Source of the DNA: Craterostigma plantagineum
Lineage: Eukaryota; Streptophyta; Magnoliopsida; Lamiales; Linderniaceae
Length of the DNA: 64,000 bases
Assembly: GCA_027422505.1 (NCBI GenBank)
Contig: JAPQWV010001581.1
Span: 17,353-81,352, forward strand
Reading direction: 5' to 3'
Each line of letters opens with the position of its first letter. Position 1 is the first letter of the stretch. A model generated the notes under the pieces. The model was not told the origin of the DNA. It saw only the letters and a program-made list of their open reading frames with translations, and ran no database searches. The position numbers and the translations under genes are program-made. Shown here one piece after another: positions 59,371 through 64,000 of this stretch.

Positions 59371-60794
59371 CTACTGGCTAGAAGAGGATTCAGAAACGGC
59401 GGATTTAGGAAGGGACTTCTTGACCAGCTTGGAGAGCTTGGAAAGTTTCAGCGACAGTTCGGTATACTGTTCTTTGAGCTTGCGGAAACGCTTCTGATTA
59501 TCAGCTTTGATATCGGAGATATCGCGGCGCAACACGGAGATTCCTGTCTTCCCGACGCTGAGCTCATCTTCGTAGTCCTCGTCGTCGTGCTCTTCACCTT
59601 TGCCTTTCCCTTTGCAGCAGACCGCTTCTAGGCGCTATCCACTGACCTACCTTCCTTTGCTTGAACCAACATTGCTCTTTGTATGGTGAATACCCATTCG
59701 CTTCAAGGTCACAAGGTCCACTACATGGACAGCTTATCTTCCCAAGCCGGCGGCAGAATAATACCCTCGCACTCGAACCAGTGAGTGAGTAGCATTCCAT
59801 AGGGCAGCGCCTTGTCTTTTCTCTCGATGGCCTGAATCATGTGCTTCATGACGATATATCCTAGGTTGATGCGATTCTGGGATATCATGTATACGCGAAG
59901 GTGCTCATGAAGTTCATGGTGGTCGAGTGGCGCCACGGCCTATTTTCGCACTCCAGAGGGTCATGTAAGCAATTTGTGCAGGAAGAAAAAGTCGATAGAG
60001 AGCTGGTTCAGGGCTTCTCCGTAGGAAAAACGAGGTTTGGGCGGGTATTCCAGAGCGTGCGGAGGACATCACTGAGATCAAACTCATCCGCGGGCACCAA
60101 TCATCATGTCGTTAATGACAGAGGACGTCATCAGCAACCCCCAACATGGCATCATAGTCTTAGTGGTCCATTCAATTTTGCGGCCGAGAATATAGGAGAG
60201 AATGTGATATGCCCTTCGAACTCTTCGTAGTCGAAGTTTGCATAGAAGAGCTTGACCACCTCAGGATAGTAGGGCGTTGTTGATGCTGAGAAACTGCTCC
60301 ATCCAAAATCCTTTAACCAAGTGATAACCGTTCCTTCAGGCAGGTTGTCGAAAGCAACTCCCCGTCCTCTGGCAATATACCGGTTGCTGAAACTCTTGTA
60401 GATGGTTCAATTGCGCTCCTCCAAAAAGAGGGCTTCAACAGGGAGGTTTTCAGGAGTTGGGATCGTGGAGGCAATTTCTGAGTTCCTCAGAAACTTCTTC
60501 AGGGATCTCGGAACTTGAGGCAGGCTTTTCTTATTCGGGTGACTTTGCGGGGTACCGGTAGGGGTGAGGCTGGATCTCTTTGTCTTCTTCTTCTTTTCTT
60601 GACAGGTTTGGCCGAGAGGAAATCTTTTCAGTGGATTTCGTTTTGGAACGGGTTTTGCGAGCAGAAGGCGATGAGGCTGAGGCTTGTTCTGGTGATTTAG
60701 AAGGAGATTCAAGTGGGGATTCATCAGACGTGGGTTCCTTGCATTTTCGGGAGGATTCTTTGGTGGCTGCCTTGGGTGTGGATGTTTTAGCCAT
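59371..60794 (-). pseudogene. Element D extra ORF, plant transposon protein-like
   Basis: Begins MAKTSTPKAATKESSRK at 60794 and is followed by a basic Ser/Pro/Lys-rich N-terminus. After frame breaks (near 60540 and others) it reads KSFSNRYIARGRGV, ITWLKDFGWSSF and YPEVVKLFYANFDYEEFEG (about 60410-60200), a pattern I associate with the putative plant transposon protein domain found in extra ORFs of SIRE-like elements. It ends with a charged heptad-like helix (ISDIKADNQKRFRKLKEQY) and a TAG at 59371-59373. Function unknown; not an integrase or RT. Several stops and frameshifts. Confidence 0.72.
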
Positions 60795-61336
60795 TTTCAG
60801 AAGTTAGGGTTATATAGGAAGTTTGGAGAAGATGAATGAGTTGATGAAGATGAGGACGGTTCTGAATTTTTAAAGAATAGGGTCGTTTTATTTTAGGAAG
60901 AGATAAGATGAAATTAGAAATTTGAAATTGAAATTTCGAGGTTGGAAAGTGGAAAACTATCAGAAATATCGAGCTGATTTGACAGGATCTCTTAATTATG
61001 GAAGGGATTTGACTGGGCTGAATAGGAATATATTTTAAAAAATGAGTTCCCTAAAATAACTGAACGGCTGGAAAGATATCTACGAATTCCTTCCTAAAAT
61101 AACCTGATCACATTCAAAGACAGATCAGAAGATCGGATATTCCTAAAATAACTAGATAGCTGAAGGAATGTCTCGGAATGGGATAACTACGAATTTTTTC
61201 CTAAAATACGAAGACCACACTTAAGGAAAAATTCTATAAGATCCATGGAAATATTTCAAGGGCTGAATGAATTTCTTAAGATAGAATAACTACGAATTTC
61301 TACCTAAAACAGAATAACCTAGAGTAAATGACAGAA
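60795..61336 (-). other. Element D spacer between pol and extra ORF
   Basis: AT-rich, with direct short repeats (TCCTAAAATAACT near 61035, 61085 and 61145). It probably holds the leader for the extra ORF transcript. No coding frame. Confidence 0.5.
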
Positions 61337-62850
61337 TTAGGCAGATTTACTAACCTTATTTAACTCAATGATTCCCAATCGATCACGGATGTCGCAGAAT
61401 CTCGCCTCAATTAGGGGCTTCGTGAAGATATCGGCAAGTTGATCATTTGTTCCTACGAATTCCACACTGATATTCCCCTTATGAACATGGTCTCGTATAA
61501 AATGGTGTTTGAACCTCAATATGTTAGTACGAGAGTGATGCACGGGATTCTTAGTAATACTAATGGCGCTAGTGCTATCACACATAATATGAATTTTGTC
61601 ATAACCTAACCCAAAATCACTAATGGTTTGTTTCATCCACAGAACTTGTTGACACAATTCCTAAGGCCATATATTCAGCTTCGGTTGTGGAGAGGGCGAC
61701 AGCATTTTGCTTTCTACTAGACCAAGTTACCAGGGAATTTCCAAGTAATTGGCAAGTTTCACTAGTACTTTTTCTATCTTCCCTACAGCCGACATAGTCG
61801 GCATCGGAATATCCCATTAATGGGAATTCATCCGTATGAGAGTACCACACCATATTGACAGTACCTTGATATAGCTAAGTATACGCTTAACTGCGGTCAA
61901 GTGGGATTCCCTAGGTCAGACTGAATCTCGAACACAAACAAACAGCAAACATGATATCAGGGCGACTATCAGTTAAGTAAAGAAGGCTTCCGATCATACC
62001 TCGATATTCTGTTTGATCAACTGGTGTACCTGATTCGTCACTGTCTATTTTGGTGGTCTGGTGCATGGGAGTGGAAATTGCTTTGGAATCGTTCATCCCG
62101 AATTTTATCAGTAGTTCCTTACTGTACTTCGTCTGGGATACGAAAGTTCCATCGTCAAGTTGCTTTATTTGCAACCCAAGGAAGTAGTTCAGCTCACCCA
62201 TAAACTCATCTCAAATTCCTTCTGCATAGACTTAGAGAATTCCTCGCAAAGAAGGATATTAGTACTACCAAATATGAATCATCAACGTATATTTGAACCA
62301 GTATCATGTGATCACCTTCATACTTAATAAACAGCGTGTTATCAATAGTTCCAGTCGAAAATCCTATGTCAATCAAGAACTTACTTAGCCTTTCATACCA
62401 TGCCCTAGGTGCTTGCTTTAAGCCATATAATGCTTTATTCGACTTAAAAAACATGATTTTGGAAAATCTTCCCAAGCAAAGCCCGGTGGTTGTTCTACAT
62501 AAACCTCTCATTTATAAGCCATTTAAAAGTGCACTTTTTACGTCCATTTGAAAAAGTTTGAAACATTTAAAGCATGCATATGCAAGTAAGACACGTATAG
62601 ACTCTAATCTAGCTACCGAAGCAAAAGTTTCATCGAAATCAAACCTTCCTCCTGGGAATAACCTTTTGCAACTAACCTCGCTTTGTTCCTTGTGACATTA
62701 CCATGTTCGTCGAGTTTGTTGCGGAAGACCCATTTGGTTCCTATGATGGATTTGTCATCGGTTTTCTCCACAAGTGTCCACACTGGCTCTTTTCGAACTG
62801 AGATAGCTCATCTTCCATGGCAGAGACTCAGGATATATCATCTAGAGCTT
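61337..62850 (-). pseudogene. Element D reverse transcriptase and RNase H
   Basis: Frames on the minus strand give, in order, a decayed RT start (about 62850-62520), KALYGLKQAPRAWYERL and the active-site VQIYVDD (62511-62206), MGELNYFLGLQIKQL to SRPDIMFAVCLCSRF (62201-61911), RNase H with GYSDADYVGCREDRKST and STTEAEYMALG (61853-61620), and the tail IMCDSTSAISITKN, HHFIRDHV, DQLADIFTKPL (61657-61337). Breaks near 62205, 61905 and 61640 prevent translation as written. Confidence 0.88.
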
Positions 62851-63159
62851 CATGAACTGTCTTTGGTTCCATCATTGAGAGCAGTACATCATGAGATTCC
62901 TCCGTATCTTGATTTCAAACAGTTGCTCGAGTTTTGATTCCAGATCTGATATTTCCTATCACTTGATCTGTTGGATGACTGGAAGCATGTTTCCATTTTC
63001 TAGGTTGTAGCTCATCAGCTTCCGATTCCAGTGTCTCAACATTTTCATCCCTCACTATCTTTAGTATCCTGTAATTCTGCACAGGGCAAATCTGTACCTT
63101 CCTCATCAGTAGCATCTGCGTTAGGTATCTCATCAGAAGTAAGATGTATGGATTCCTGA

Positions 63160-63998
63160 ACAGTCAGCTTCCTTTTATTGTAAACACGATATGCTTAGAG
63201 TGGAGACTGTAACCAAGGAATATCCCTTCATTTACCTTAGAGTCAAATTTTCCTCTCTTGTCTCTATCATTTAAGATAAAACATTTACATCCAAATACGC
63301 GAAAGTAACCTATATTTGGAGTTCTAACATGCCAGATTTCATAAGAGGTTTTCTTTAACATCGGCCTAAGGAAAACACGATTTGACACATAACAAGCTGT
63401 ACTAACAGCTTCCGCCCAGAATGTGTAGGAAATCATACTCATGTAACATAGACCTAGCCATTTTCTGTATACCCTATTTTTACGTTCAACTACGCCATTT
63501 TGTTGGGGAGTTATAGGGCAGAGAAGTTATGACTATATCCATACTGATCACAGAATGATGCAAATGATTTAATATCAAATTCCAGTCCGTTATCACTGCG
63601 TATCCTACATAATTTTCAAGTCTCTTTACTAGCGATGCAAAGTTATCTAGTGCCTCATTCTTATGTGCAAGGAATATCACCCAAGTATACCTGGAGTAAT
63701 CATCAACGATGACAAAGGCATATCTTTTACCTCGCAGAGACATCATCTGAACCGGACCAAAAAGGTCGAGATGCAGCAGTTCCAGAGGTCTGGATGTGGA
63801 TATCACATTCTTTGCCTTGAACGATGTCTTGGTCTGCTTGCCCATTTGGCATTCCTTGCATGTTTTGTCCTTGACGAACTTTATGTCAGGAACACCTCGT
63901 ACCAGTGCATTGCTTGTGATGTGAGATAGTAATTCCATGTTGGCATGTCCTAAGCGTCTATGCCATAACCAGGGTGTATCCTATGTAACAGCTAAGCA
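63160..63998 (-). pseudogene. Element D integrase, partial at window edge
   Basis: GAG-pre-integrase zinc-finger end (CKECQMGKQTKTSF), then the core with HLDLFGPVQM and VIVDDYSRYTWV (two Asp of the DDE triad, about 63800-63680). The C-terminal part has SNRVFLRPMLKKTSYEIW and FRVFGCKCFILN (63442-63164). The Glu-bearing segment (about 63530-63460) falls in a frame-broken stretch. The upstream part continues beyond 64000. Confidence 0.85.
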
Positions 63999-64000
63999 GT

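Larger units (their letters stand above)
56987..64000 (-). mobile_element. Element D: SIRE-like Ty1/copia retrotransposon, 5' part off the window
   Basis: Minus-strand order from the right edge: integrase (63998-63160), RT (about 62850-61911), RNase H (61853-61337), extra ORF (60794-59371), polypurine tract (58685-58672) and 3' LTR (58671-56987). Gag, protease and the 5' LTR lie beyond 64000. The third ORF after pol and the AAAAAGGGGGAGAA tract are typical of SIRE/Maximus-type Copia elements. Pol is frameshifted in several places. Confidence 0.88.

Overview
The window is nuclear DNA from a flowering plant, probably a eudicot. It contains spliced host genes with GT/AG introns, a chloroplast Clp accessory gene, a TPX2-like mitotic gene, a bHLH gene and the last exon of a gibberellin 20-oxidase. 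These are set in a dense nest of plant retrotransposons. Species cannot be told from the sequence. No rRNA, tRNA, CRISPR array or bacterial operon was seen.

Layout. 1-5887: plant L1-type LINE (+ strand), with ORF1 and ORF2 (endonuclease, RT, zinc finger, RNase H) broken by single-base frameshifts and an 18-base poly(A) tail. 6324-7853: six-exon CLPT-type gene, intact. 8550-10569: ten-exon TPX2-like gene, open but short. 10786 to about 47788: one decayed SIRE-like Ty1/copia element on the minus strand (element A), expanded by later insertions. A solo LTR (11713-13857) lies in its 3' LTR. A second Copia element present as a tandem LTR-internal-LTR-internal-LTR array (element B, 15800-33013) lies in its extra ORF. 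An Athila-like Gypsy element lacking RT, RNase H and integrase (element C, 35621-43067, perfect 5-bp target duplication) splits its RT from its RNase H. 47789-56986: AT-rich host DNA with many small elements: a long-TIR MITE, a SINE, a hAT-type MITE, a large fold-back, two copies of an unusual fold-back built from 21-bp repeats, a Stowaway MITE, and a Mutator-type element with a perfect 9-bp target duplication. It also holds a frameshifted bHLH gene (52146-53152) and the isolated last exon of a GA20ox gene (56623-56890, minus). 56987-64000: a second SIRE-like Copia element (element D, minus), with a complete 3' LTR, the extra ORF, RT/RNase H and integrase; it runs off the right edge and may have split the GA20ox gene.

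The strongest observations concern element history. The middle LTR of tandem element B is a mosaic of its two outer LTRs, as expected from unequal LTR-LTR recombination, and the two internal copies share three premature stops. The two internal copies otherwise differ mainly in homopolymer length, and most frameshifts elsewhere are single-base losses, so part of the apparent decay may be sequencing error. A 14-bp palindrome, GTCACGGCCGTGAC, is arrayed in the LTRs of two unrelated superfamilies (Copia B and Gypsy C). Nothing here amounts to a new defence or metabolic system; the novelty lies in transposon structure.
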